Positions 1 through 7,634 are shown, numbered from the stretch's first letter. The stretch is 36,523 nucleotides of DNA from Granulosicoccus sp. (GCA_023300375.1 JALZWO010000137.1:1-36523); one strand, 5' to 3'. The notes: generated by a model from the letters alone, not told the origin. A program made the numbers and translations.

Positions 1-411
1 TATTTCCTAGAGCACGCGAACTTTGTTCCGGCAGATCCATTGAAAACGCCAGAGCACATCGCTCCTGTCTGGTACTTCACGCCGTTTTACGCCATTCTGC
101 GTGCAATACCCGACAAGCTTGGTGGTGTAATAGCTATGGGTGCAGCGATTCTTGTGCTGTTTGTGTTGCCATGGATCGATCGAAGCCCGGTACGCTCAAT
201 TCGATACCGGTCTATCTGGTACAAAATCTTGTTGTTCACTTTTGTTGCAGCCTTCATCATGCTTGGTTTTCTGGGTATATCGCCAGCGACGCCTCTATAC
301 ACATTACTCTCTCGAATCGGTACTGCTATCTACTTCGGCTTTTTTGTCGGATTGTTTTTCGTCAGTAAATTTGAGACAACAAAACCATTGCCTACGAGGG
401 TAACCGCGTGA
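1..411 (+). CDS. petB: cytochrome b of the bc1 complex, C-terminal part (5' end outside window)
   Basis: Quinol-oxidising membrane subunit of ubiquinol:cytochrome c oxidoreductase in the inner membrane. The reading frame is open from base 1, so the visible 136 residues are the C-terminal portion only. It shows the conserved Qo-site stretch PEHIAPVWYFTPFYAILRA followed by IPDKLGGV, then three hydrophobic segments (about residues 43-58, 75-93 and 107-124 of the visible part). The Qo tetrapeptide reads PVWY rather than PEWY. The stop codon overlaps the petC start in GTGA. The neighbour petC confirms the operon; the Rieske gene petA would be expected upstream of the window. Family assignment is firm. 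Confidence 0.95.
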   Translation, partial: YFLEHANFVPADPLKTPEHIAPVWYFTPFYAILRAIPDKLGGVIAMGAAILVLFVLPWIDRSPVRSIRYRSIWYKILLFTFVAAFIMLGFLGISPATPLYTLLSRIGTAIYFGFFVGLFFVSKFETTKPLPTRVTA

Positions 412-1268
412 GTAGCTTTAACAGAGAGGAGCGAGGCGTAATTCGATCTCGCCGAGCGCAGCCCGTGGCACGCGCCCGGGCGGTACATACGTCAAGCATG
501 CCTAAACTCGTTCTCACGGGTTCAGCTATTGTGTTGGGTGTTGCGATGCTGTTTATCGCTGGTAAGTCATCCGCTGCAGGTTCAGCAGTGGCTCTGGAGT
601 CTCCCCGAATCGATCAAGGCAATCAGCGCTCTTTGCAGCGTGGAGCGCAGGCTTTCGTGAACAACTGCATGGGTTGCCATACGGCTAACTACCAGCGCTA
701 TAGTCGCCTTGCTCAAGACTTGGGCTTAAGTGAAGAAGATGTAGCGGCGAACCTGATATTTACCACTGACGAAGCTGGAGAGCCGACTAAGGTGGGTGCA
801 TTGATGGCCAACAACATGACAACTGAATACGGTCGTCAGTCGTTTGGTGTTGTGCCACCTAACTTAGCGTTGACAGCTCGATCTCGCGGGGTTGATTGGA
901 TTTATTCTTTCCTGAGAGCTTACTACGTTGATCCTTCACGATCTGGAACCGGTGTAAACAACCTCGTTTACCCCGGAACAGCAATGCCTCATATACTCTG
1001 GGAGCAACAAGGCTGGCAGACACCTATATTCGGTGAAGAGGAGCATGGTGCTGTTCCGATTACCGGTTTGGAGTTGGCCCAAGCTGGAACAATGTCGCCA
1101 GAAGAATACGACGATCTAGTTGCAGACATCACTAATTTCCTCGCTTACATGGCAGATCCTATCAAGCAGACGCGACATCGCATCGGCATTTTTGTCATGT
1201 TGTTTTTGTTTGGTTTGTTGGCTATTGCGTACATACTGAAGAAAGAATATTGGAAAGACGTCGTCTAG
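408..1268 (+). CDS. petC: cytochrome c1 of the bc1 complex
   Basis: Haem-bearing subunit of the bc1 complex that passes electrons to a soluble c-type cytochrome. The 286-residue product has a CMGCH haem c motif at residues 87-91, a later YPGTAMPHILWE segment whose Met is the likely sixth haem ligand, and a C-terminal membrane anchor at about residues 260-277 followed by a basic cytoplasmic tail. Between residues 33 and 52 lies a hydrophobic secretion signal. The GTG start at 408 overlaps the petB stop and has GAGGG 7 nt upstream, so I prefer it to the ATG at 498. It leaves an unusually long Arg-rich N-terminal region of about 31 residues before the signal. A terminator follows the gene. Confidence 0.95.
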   Translation: MSSFNREERGVIRSRRAQPVARARAVHTSSMPKLVLTGSAIVLGVAMLFIAGKSSAAGSAVALESPRIDQGNQRSLQRGAQAFVNNCMGCHTANYQRYSRLAQDLGLSEEDVAANLIFTTDEAGEPTKVGALMANNMTTEYGRQSFGVVPPNLALTARSRGVDWIYSFLRAYYVDPSRSGTGVNNLVYPGTAMPHILWEQQGWQTPIFGEEEHGAVPITGLELAQAGTMSPEEYDDLVADITNFLAYMADPIKQTRHRIGIFVMLFLFGLLAIAYILKKEYWKDVV

Positions 1269-1301
1269 CGCTTTCTTGGAGTATCAGAAGTGCTGTACGA
1301 C

Positions 1302-1332
1302 AAAGCCCGCCTTGTTTCAAAGCGGGCTTTTT
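1302..1332 (+). terminator. rho-independent terminator after petC
   Basis: AAAGCCCGC at 1302-1310 pairs perfectly with GCGGGCTTT at 1322-1330, with an 11-nt loop, and the stem runs into a short T run ending at 1332. It starts 33 nt after the petC stop and ends only 19 nt before the sspA start. Confidence 0.9.
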
Positions 1333-1351
1333 AACTTAAAGGGGTTGTCAC

Positions 1352-1990
1352 TTGTCACTTATCGGTAATCGAAGTTCTACCGTTATCATGTATTCACATG
1401 AGGATGCGTTGTCCTGGGCTGGGCTATGCTGCCATCGTGTGCGACTTGTACTCAGTGAGAAGAGTATTGATGCGCACATCGTTTCTGTTGCACAGGGTGA
1501 GGACAACAAAGATCTACTGCAACTGAATCCGGCTGGAACGTGCCCCACGATGGTAGATCGTGAGCTGGCGTTGTACGATGCTCGGGTTATCATCGATTAT
1601 CTGGATGAACGTTATCCACACCCGGCATTTATGCCTGTCGATCCAGTATCAAGAGCGCGAACACGACTGGCTTTGCACCGTATAGAATCTGACTGGTTAT
1701 CCCTGCTACCGGGCGCACCTACTAATAATTTGTCAAATGAAGAGGCGAAATCTGCTCTGGTGAAAGCTTTGACATCTTCTAACGATGTCTTTGCGGCAAT
1801 GCCTTTTTTCCTGAGCGAGGAATACTCTATACTGGACGCAACGCTGGCACCGATGCTGTGGCGGTTAGGTGCATATGGCATTGATTTGCCTGACTCTGCG
1901 TCCGCTGTACTCAAGTACGCTAAGCGAATGACGACTAGACCAGGCTTTGTTGCTAGCTTGGATAAAATGGAAAGTGAGATGGTGCAATGA
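1352..1990 (+). CDS. sspA: stringent starvation protein A (GST fold, RNA polymerase-associated)
   Basis: SspA is a glutathione S-transferase-fold protein without GST activity that binds RNA polymerase and affects stationary-phase, acid-stress and virulence gene expression in gammaproteobacteria. The 212-residue product carries the family's thioredoxin-like N-terminal part (VRLVLSEK, LNPAGTCPTMVDRELALYDA, IIDYLDERYPHP) and the helical C-terminal part with LAPMLWRLGAYGI. The TTG start is chosen because AAAGGGG lies 7 nt upstream and the N-terminus then aligns with E. coli SspA; the next candidate, ATG at 1388, would remove conserved residues. The stop overlaps the sspB start (ATGA). The bc1-sspAB order is also known from Pseudomonas. 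Confidence 0.93.
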   Translation: MSLIGNRSSTVIMYSHEDALSWAGLCCHRVRLVLSEKSIDAHIVSVAQGEDNKDLLQLNPAGTCPTMVDRELALYDARVIIDYLDERYPHPAFMPVDPVSRARTRLALHRIESDWLSLLPGAPTNNLSNEEAKSALVKALTSSNDVFAAMPFFLSEEYSILDATLAPMLWRLGAYGIDLPDSASAVLKYAKRMTTRPGFVASLDKMESEMVQ

Positions 1991-2397
1991 CTTCTAGCAG
2001 GCCGTACCTCATCCGTGCTCTGTACGAGTGGATTGTCGACAACGGATTTACACCTTATATGCTTGTGGATACAGCATTGGATGTAGTAGAGGTGCCTCGT
2101 GCGTTTGTGGAAAACGGGCGCATCATTTTGAATATCAGCCCCGAAGCCACACACAGCCTAGTGCTTGGCAATAAAGCAGTCACCTTCAATGCCCGCTTTA
2201 GTGGCACTGCTATGGATGTACATGTACCGGTTGTCAGCGTACTCGCTATCTATGCCCGTGAGAATGGTCAGGGAATGATGTTTGGCGATCAGGATGACAC
2301 TCCACCAGATCCAGGTGCCAGCGCAAAGCCTGAGGTAGATCGAGTGCCTGGTGCGCCGCCAGAAGTTAAACGGCCAAACTTGAAAATTGTAAAGTAG
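1987..2397 (+). CDS. sspB: ClpXP protease specificity-enhancing factor SspB
   Basis: Adaptor that binds ssrA-tagged proteins released from stalled ribosomes and hands them to ClpXP. The 136-residue product has the SspB substrate-binding domain in about its first 105 residues (RPYLIRALYEWIVDNGFTPY, ISPEATHSL, FNARFSG, VPVVSVLAIYARENGQGM), then a Pro/Asp-rich flexible linker, and ends in RPNLKIVK. That terminal octapeptide closely matches the ClpX-binding (XB) tail of E. coli SspB, which ends in a similar Leu-x-Val-Val-Lys sequence. The gene overlaps sspA by 4 nt and is probably translationally coupled to it. Confidence 0.96.
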   Translation: MTSSRPYLIRALYEWIVDNGFTPYMLVDTALDVVEVPRAFVENGRIILNISPEATHSLVLGNKAVTFNARFSGTAMDVHVPVVSVLAIYARENGQGMMFGDQDDTPPDPGASAKPEVDRVPGAPPEVKRPNLKIVK

Positions 2398-2400
2398 CGC

Positions 2401-2458
2401 AGTCTAGGTGTCACAGTAGCTGTGTGCTGAGCGATAACACTTAGTACTCAGCCAGACT
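2401..2458. repeat. nested inverted repeats between convergent sspB and yraN
   Basis: AGTCT (2401-2405) pairs with AGACT (2454-2458). Inside are CACAG/CTGTG (2412-2416 / 2420-2424) and GCTGAG/CTCAGC (2426-2431 / 2447-2452). The region could fold into a branched structure serving as a bidirectional stop for the convergent genes, but no T run follows on either strand, so function is only inferred. It overlaps the last codons of yraN. Confidence 0.4.
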
Positions 2459-2876
2459 CAATAGCGTTTTTTATCCACACAATGTGGTGACCGCGCCATT
2501 CAATCTCTCCCGTTGGTAGTGCGTCGGGCGATGTCTTTAAAGGTTGAATGGCAATAACGTCAATTCTTGCATTGGCTCTATTGCTGGCGTGTTGTTGTAA
2601 CCAAAGACTCGATACTCGAAGAAGTTTTCTTTGCTTTTTCCAGTCAACGCTTTCTAGCGCTCCACCGAAGCTTGCGTGGGTCCTGTAGCGTACTTCTACG
2701 AAGACGATGGTGCGCCGACCGTCCAGACCCGCAGGTTCAAGCATAACCAGATCTAGCTCACCAACGCGCCTTGCGTAATTGCTGTCTAAGTGGCGATATC
2801 TGATGCTTTCCAGATAACTTCGGGCTAGTGCTTCGCCGAGCGTTCCGGCCAATGCGCGTAATGATGGTGTGTTCAT
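2448..2876 (-). CDS. yraN: YraN family (UPF0102) nuclease-fold protein
   Basis: A 142-residue member of the UPF0102/YraN family, predicted to have a restriction endonuclease-like fold resembling Holliday-junction resolvases; the cellular role is not established. Family signatures visible are the N-terminal GTLGEALARSYLE segment, the acidic GELDLVMLE strand, FVEVRYR, and SVDWKKQRKLLRVSSLWLQ. The D of GELD and the E/V/K-type residues of FVEVRYR fit a PD-(D/E)xK-like active site, although the usual final Lys appears as Arg here. It lies downstream of lpoA on the same strand, as yraN follows yraM (lpoA) in E. coli, separated by about 180 bp holding palindromic repeats. Confidence 0.9.
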   Translation of the reverse strand: MNTPSLRALAGTLGEALARSYLESIRYRHLDSNYARRVGELDLVMLEPAGLDGRRTIVFVEVRYRTHASFGGALESVDWKKQRKLLRVSSLWLQQHASNRANARIDVIAIQPLKTSPDALPTGEIEWRGHHIVWIKNAIESG

Positions 2877-2967
2877 GATCGTCCTTGATCAATGTGCTGT
2901 GGTCTTAGGGTACCGCGAATTTGCGCGTGTCAGCCGAACATTTTTTATTCAAACTCGAACTCTGTTG

Positions 2968-3027
2968 TTCCCACCAAAGTGGGAATCTATCTTTCATAGG
3001 TGTAAGGATTCCCGTCTTCGCGGGAAT
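2968..3027. repeat. doublet of short GGGAAT-type palindromic (REP-like) repeats
   Basis: Two adjacent hairpins: TTCCCAC-caaa-GTGGGAA at 2968-2985 and ATTCCCG-tcttcg-CGGGAAT at 3008-3027, the second flanked by GG and GACGG. They resemble the dispersed GGATTCCCGC...GCGGGAATGACG elements common in proteobacterial intergenic DNA. They lie between lpoA and yraN, where they could stabilise the upstream lpoA transcript or reduce read-through into yraN. A related copy lies at 31337-31356. Confidence 0.75.
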
Positions 3028-3058
3028 GACGGCCTAGCTGGAGTAACAACCGTGTCAG

Positions 3059-5005
3059 TTAATTAATAACCCCAGTGCGCAAAGAAGGTAACGATGGAGC
3101 TTCAATATTTTCCACGTTTTCACTGACACCTCGTACGTATTGTGCCCAGTCGAGATAGCGTTGTAGGCGTCCGTTTGTTTGCAGTTCAAGCTCTCCAGTG
3201 AATCCCGTCAAGCGCTCACCGTTTTTCAGTTTTTCCAGATTGTTAATCACCATATAGGCGTCAGCGCCCAATGCGTAGAGTTTGCCGAATACACCGTTGG
3301 GGTTGCCGAAGCTTTCCATGATTTGTTGTTTGATTGGATTGTCGTCGAGCGAGGTACGAAGTGTCCAAGGCGCATCTGGATAATAAATAGTATTCAGATC
3401 GGCATTCTTTTTTGTGTCGCCATCCCGGCCCGCAATGCGTGACGTGCCTAATCGAGGGATTTCACGAGCGTAAAAGAAATCCAATTGGGTGCGTACTGAA
3501 CGAGCCTGATCATTGCTTAGCGCAAGGAAGACGACATCGGCGTCGCTTCGAATAGAAGGCTCGAAAAACAATTTGTCCCCAAGAGTATTACTAAGACGTC
3601 GAAATCTGGCGTCGCTTTCATCGATGGACAGTGCCTCTTTTATTTCTGCAGAGTAATCATAGCTGTCAGTAGGCAGTACAGAAATGTGCACCACATCACC
3701 TCCATAGAGAAACATGGCGTCTTGAAAAGCGCGAGCCTCTCGATCACCACGAGAGTCATCAGTTTGAAAGATAATGGCGTTTTTCAAGCCTAGTGCAGTT
3801 GCACGAGATGCCGCTGCAAGCGCTTCGTCTTCAGGGGCTAGTCCGAACTGGATGACTTTCGAAATATCGCTACTTAGCCCCGACGTGTCGACAGTGTTAA
3901 GAGTAAGAGTGGGTACGGGTATGTTCTGTTGTGAGACCACAGCGGCGACAGCGCTCTTGGTCAATGGCCCTATGATGGCGTTCGCACCGTCACTCACAGC
4001 GTTGCGATAAGCGGTTCTGGCGAAGCCGGGGTTGTCTCCTACATCGTAGAAGCGCAACACAGGCGTGCTCTGTCTCGAATTGGCTTGTTGATGGGCAGTC
4101 ACAATACCGTCACGGATGGCTGCAGCAACGGCTGCAGTGTCTTTTCCTGATAAAGGCAGCAGCACAGCGATCTGAGTCACGTCATCGCCGTTTAGGTCTG
4201 AGTCAAAGTTTGAGGGGTTGTACAGCGTGCTCACGAAAGAGGGGTTGGCAGGGTGATCAGGGAAGCGTTGTTGCCAGTCGGCAACCGAGTTTTGTCGTGC
4301 GCGTGTGTCGAGGCCATTCCCAGAGCCGGCGTGTGCTATGGCAAGTTCTATCCAGCCTTGATAGGTGTCGCCACGTACATTGGTTGTCATGCTGCGTAAA
4401 GTTGACAATGGATTTGTCGTTAGCAGCTGCCATATTTGTTGATGACTTCGCTCGATGACAGAGGGATCAGTGAGTTGGTTCTCAAGATTTATGCGAGCGA
4501 TGAGCTCATTATCTGGATCTTGCAAGATCTCGTAGGCCTGAGCGCGTGTTTCAAATATTCGGCCTCGATGAAGTTGTGAGTTCACGGTTGCTGGATCTGG
4601 GAGGGATATCAGGGCCGCTTCTGCGTCACGGTCGTAGATGGCGCTTTTTGCAGTGAGGATGTCTCGTCTTTGCGATAACGCTAGGGTGGCAAGTTCTACT
4701 GGAATGTCGGCAAGCTTTAGCTGTGCCTGCGCCTGCATGCCACGATCAAACAGAATTTCTGAGGCAATTAATAAGAAGTCGTCTCGTAGCGCGGGATCGC
4801 GGCTGTCTAGTGCGCGTTTTGAATAAATATCTGCTGCTGCCAATGCGTTGCCCAGTTGGAGCTGCCGACGCGCCTCGGGGTCTGTTATTCTGGCGTTCAT
4901 TGGGCTATCTGGCAAGGGTGATGTGCCCGGCGACGTTGCGCAGGCTGACAGTACGCTGGCTAGCAGGGCCAAAAATACCCATCGAAGAAAGGTCGAATTC
5001 ATCAT
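3059..5005 (-). CDS. lpoA: LpoA, outer-membrane lipoprotein activator of PBP1a
   Basis: LpoA is an outer-membrane lipoprotein that reaches through the periplasm to stimulate the class A penicillin-binding protein PBP1a. From the ATG at 5005 the product has 648 residues, near the E. coli size (678). It starts with a lipoprotein signal ending in LLASVLSAC (lipobox Cys at residue 22). An N-terminal helical repeat region follows, then a C-terminal periplasmic-binding-protein-like domain starting near QIAVLLPLSGKDTAAVAAAI and including ANAIIGPLTKSAVAAV and DADVVFLAL. The open frame continues upstream to 5092, but this would put extra residues before the signal peptide, so 5005 (or the adjacent ATG at 5002) is preferred. 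The start codon overlaps the rsmI start on the other strand. yraN follows. Confidence 0.92.
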   Translation of the reverse strand: MMNSTFLRWVFLALLASVLSACATSPGTSPLPDSPMNARITDPEARRQLQLGNALAAADIYSKRALDSRDPALRDDFLLIASEILFDRGMQAQAQLKLADIPVELATLALSQRRDILTAKSAIYDRDAEAALISLPDPATVNSQLHRGRIFETRAQAYEILQDPDNELIARINLENQLTDPSVIERSHQQIWQLLTTNPLSTLRSMTTNVRGDTYQGWIELAIAHAGSGNGLDTRARQNSVADWQQRFPDHPANPSFVSTLYNPSNFDSDLNGDDVTQIAVLLPLSGKDTAAVAAAIRDGIVTAHQQANSRQSTPVLRFYDVGDNPGFARTAYRNAVSDGANAIIGPLTKSAVAAVVSQQNIPVPTLTLNTVDTSGLSSDISKVIQFGLAPEDEALAAASRATALGLKNAIIFQTDDSRGDREARAFQDAMFLYGGDVVHISVLPTDSYDYSAEIKEALSIDESDARFRRLSNTLGDKLFFEPSIRSDADVVFLALSNDQARSVRTQLDFFYAREIPRLGTSRIAGRDGDTKKNADLNTIYYPDAPWTLRTSLDDNPIKQQIMESFGNPNGVFGKLYALGADAYMVINNLEKLKNGERLTGFTGELELQTNGRLQRYLDWAQYVRGVSENVENIEAPSLPSLRTGVIN

Positions 5006-5861
5006 GTCGTTGCAGCAGATTTTGTACATTGTGGCAACTCCCATCGGTAATCTGGGCGATTTTTCAGCCCGGGCAATCGAGGCGTTGCGCACTGTTGATC
5101 GGATATATGCAGAGGATACACGGCATAGCTTACCGCTACTTCGCCATCATGGCATTGAAACTCGTGTTTCAGCTTTGCATGAGCACAACGAACAGGCACA
5201 AATCGATGTGGTTATTGCGCATTTGCTGGCTGGCAATAGCGCGGCCCTCATATCTGACGCTGGCACGCCACTGATTAGCGATCCTGGCTTTCGGTTGGTC
5301 AGAGCTTGCCGTCAATCGGGTATTAAGGTGTCGCCGATTCCAGGTGCTTGTGCCTTCGTAGCGGCATTGAGTGTGAGTGGCCTGCCCACCGATAGATTTC
5401 AGTTTGTCGGCTTTGCGCCCCAAAAACGATCGGCACGCAAAGCGTTTCTCAAATCTCTTCTTCAGTTAGACCATACAGTGGCAATGTACGAGTCCCCACA
5501 TCGAATTGTGGAATGCCTTGCTGACATTAATGAGGTGTTTGGAGATAAGCACGAAATCTGTATAGCCCGTGAATTGACCAAGAAATTTGAAACGGTTATT
5601 TCAGGCACTGTGGCTTCCGTAGTGGCGCAGGTAGCCAGTGATGCGAACCAGCAGCGTGGTGAGTTTGTGGTGATCATTGCGGGTTCAGGCAAGGCACATC
5701 AGGGTGATGAGGCTGCCTCAATGGTAAGTTTGGACCGCACGCTGGGTGTCTTGCTTGAGCATTTGCCGATAAAGGTGGCAGCAAAGGCCGCAGCGGATCT
5801 GTTTTCTATCAATAAGCGCGATGCCTATGAGCGTGCTCTTGCGTTGCAAGGAAAGAGCTGA
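5004..5861 (+). CDS. rsmI: 16S rRNA (cytidine(1402)-2'-O)-methyltransferase
   Basis: RsmI methylates the 2'-hydroxyl of C1402 in the ribosomal P-site region using SAM. The 285-residue product has the tetrapyrrole-methylase-type fold: LYIVATPIGNLGDFSARA near the N-terminus, AEDTRHS at about 36-42, ALISDAGTPLISDPGFRLV, VSPIPGACAFVAALSVSGLP, FVGFAPQKRSARK and ESPHRIVECLADI. The frame is open upstream to 4848, but homology begins at the ATG at 5004. A purine-rich GAAGAAAGG ends 11 nt before it. The gene is divergent from lpoA with overlapping start codons, so the 5' regulatory sequence of each gene must lie inside the other's coding region. rnpB follows on the same strand. Confidence 0.96.
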   Translation: MSLQQILYIVATPIGNLGDFSARAIEALRTVDRIYAEDTRHSLPLLRHHGIETRVSALHEHNEQAQIDVVIAHLLAGNSAALISDAGTPLISDPGFRLVRACRQSGIKVSPIPGACAFVAALSVSGLPTDRFQFVGFAPQKRSARKAFLKSLLQLDHTVAMYESPHRIVECLADINEVFGDKHEICIARELTKKFETVISGTVASVVAQVASDANQQRGEFVVIIAGSGKAHQGDEAASMVSLDRTLGVLLEHLPIKVAAKAAADLFSINKRDAYERALALQGKS

Positions 5862-5872
5862 CGCGCTTCATA

Positions 5873-5894
5873 TCGCTCTAGTTACCCAGAGCGA
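5873..5894 (+). other. hairpin just after rsmI
   Basis: TCGCTCT (5873-5879) and AGAGCGA (5888-5894) form a perfect 7-bp stem with an 8-nt loop, starting 12 nt after the rsmI stop. No T run follows, so it is at best a weak or factor-dependent terminator. Confidence 0.35.
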
Positions 5895-5952
5895 ACAGCA
5901 CAGCGATACACTGGAGTTTTACGCGATGTGTACTTAGTGTTTAATCTGTGCG

Positions 5953-5979
5953 TTGTACGGGTGTTAACGGTGTTAGTAT
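5953..5979 (+). promoter_or_regulatory. putative promoter of rnpB
   Basis: TTGTAC at 5953-5958 and TAGTAT at 5974-5979 resemble sigma70 -35 and -10 boxes, with a short 15-bp spacer. The -10 box ends 7 nt before the predicted mature 5' end of RNase P RNA at 5987, which is the expected distance to a start site. Confidence 0.5.
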
Positions 5980-5986
5980 CCGCGTT

Positions 5987-6361
<375 letters not shown>

Positions 6362-6369
6362 TTTCTAAT

Positions 6370-7176
6370 TTACGCGGCGCGGCTGTTGTCATCGTCATAG
6401 GCTGTTGGATCTCGCCTTTTCGATCTCAATTCACCGGCCGCCGCTTGTGCGTCGGCATCCTCCTTCTTGCGCGCATCTGCTTCGTTGAGTTCTTGAAACA
6501 GACTTTCAAGTTCTTTAAAGCGCGCTGGCAAGATGTAGAGATACAAAACTAAGGTCTCCAGCAGTTGCATAAGCCCATCAGCTGTGGGCTTGTCTGTGCT
6601 GTGATGTTTTTTGAACAATGCGTGCAAGTCGCCTTGTTTAGCGGTGGACGCTGAAAGCTGGGCCAAAGGCTCGTTGTGATTTATGGTGCTTATTGAGTCC
6701 CTAATCATGTTCGATAGCGTACCGCGGCTACTTCCCGTAGGTAGAAAATCTTCAAATATGGTTTCTATTGCGGTCCTTATAAGGACATTGCTAGCCATGA
6801 GATTCCCTGAGAAAAAAATGTCTTGGGCGGTTTTGCAATATTTCAGAACATCTTCCGGAATGTTGTCCTCTTGTTCGTTCAGTTGCATATGTTCCACTGG
6901 CGATGGCAGCATGAAAATGCTGGGGTCACCCTCGCCGTCCTGACGGGCATGGGCAACCATATCGACAACCCAGAAATGGACAGTTGTGTCACAGGCCGAG
7001 CAATCAGCTGAGCAGGAAGATGTGTCTCGATTTGGGTCGTACTGGCGTCGCTTTGTGTTGAAAGTCACATGTAAGGAGCAGCCTGGGCAAACGGCAGCTA
7101 TCGATACGGGATGCGACAGTTTGTTGCCACTGGAGTAAGCCCATTTCTTAATGCTGTTGTTTGGTATCTGTTTCAA
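6370..7176 (-). CDS. DUF4145-like protein with N-terminal zinc ribbon, function unknown
   Basis: A 268-residue hypothetical protein with no signal peptide or membrane segment, so probably cytoplasmic. The N-terminus holds a likely zinc ribbon, C30-P-G-C33 paired with C59-S-A-C62 (an extra Cys at 55). The centre has a helical segment, KYCKTAQDIFFSGNLMASN then VLIRTAIETIFEDFLP (about residues 112-146), which resembles the DUF4145 domain (clustered amphipathic helices with a conserved R-x-A-[IL]-E). The C-terminus (about 215-268) is a charged, Ala/Arg/Asp-rich tail with likely coiled coil. The TTG start is supported by GGAG 5 nt upstream. DUF4145 domains occur alone or attached to nucleases and restriction-type proteins, but no such partner is nearby. 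It stands alone between rnpB (convergent) and mraZ (divergent). Confidence 0.65.
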   Translation of the reverse strand: MKQIPNNSIKKWAYSSGNKLSHPVSIAAVCPGCSLHVTFNTKRRQYDPNRDTSSCSADCSACDTTVHFWVVDMVAHARQDGEGDPSIFMLPSPVEHMQLNEQEDNIPEDVLKYCKTAQDIFFSGNLMASNVLIRTAIETIFEDFLPTGSSRGTLSNMIRDSISTINHNEPLAQLSASTAKQGDLHALFKKHHSTDKPTADGLMQLLETLVLYLYILPARFKELESLFQELNEADARKKEDADAQAAAGELRSKRRDPTAYDDDNSRAA

Positions 7177-7571
7177 TCTGACTCCAACACACTGGGTTGA
7201 CCACGTATAGCAGTAGGTAACGGCAGAATGTTGTCGTACGTAAGCTAGTTAGTGTAAGCCGGTATCAGGAGACGCTCGACAGATTGCGGTGATGTGGCGG
7301 TGGTATTGATCGATTGCAAGTGGGCGTTGAGCAATGCCAAAAAACTCAAAAAATGAATGCGCGAATCAACTGCAGACGCAGACGTGTAAAAAAAAGTTGC
7401 CAATATATTGCATTGTTTGCGAAATCCGTCACGTTTTATTAATGAGATAGCTCATTTACTTAACATCGAATTTACTAAACCTTGCTAAGTCATTGATTAT
7501 TTGGAGGTCATTCAGAGCCTTATGAACGACGCTTTTTCTTGAAAAAACAGGTGCTTAGACGTGCATAACCG
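7177..7571. other. long AT-rich intergenic region upstream of the dcw promoter
   Basis: About 395 bp without a convincing gene. It holds A and T tracts (7387-7395 region and 7351-7357), a 10-bp palindrome CAATATATTG at 7401-7410 in CAATATATTGCA, and an inverted repeat AATGAG-atag-CTCATT at 7441-7456. The leader of the DUF4145-like gene (minus strand) is at its left edge. These could be regulator or nucleoid-protein sites, but I recognise none specifically. Confidence 0.5.
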
Positions 7572-7600
7572 TTGACCACATCATTTAAGGGTCGTATAGT
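7572..7600 (+). promoter_or_regulatory. sigma70-type promoter of the mraZ/dcw operon
   Basis: TTGACC at 7572-7577 and TATAGT at 7595-7600 are separated by exactly 17 bp, close to consensus at both boxes. Transcription would begin near 7606-7608, about 40 nt before the mraZ start. The MraZ boxes begin on the -10 element. Confidence 0.85.
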
Positions 7601-7634
7601 GGGGCTACGTGCAATTCTGTGTCAAATCGTGGAG
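7599..7634 (+). promoter_or_regulatory. MraZ operator: four GTG boxes at exact 10-bp spacing
   Basis: GTG occurs at 7599, 7609, 7619 and 7629, each exactly 10 bp apart (boxes GTGGGG, GTGCAA, GTGTCA, GTGGAG). MraZ is a ring-shaped AbrB-fold DNA-binding protein known to bind G-rich direct repeats spaced one helical turn apart upstream of its own gene. Here the array overlaps the -10 box and start site of the promoter, and the last box overlaps the GGAGG ribosome-binding sequence, which fits autorepression. Confidence 0.8.

Noticed and set aside
2968-3027. CRISPR-like array
   Set aside because: Only two short palindromes of different sequence, no regular spacers and no cas genes.
2869-3066. 65-codon plus-strand ORF over the yraN-lpoA gap
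   Set aside because: Its translation is mostly the palindromic repeats; no homology and opposite to both neighbours.
7508-7530. GGAGG-led mini-ORF upstream of mraZ
   Set aside because: The ATG after GGAGG encodes only six codons and lies upstream of the mraZ promoter.
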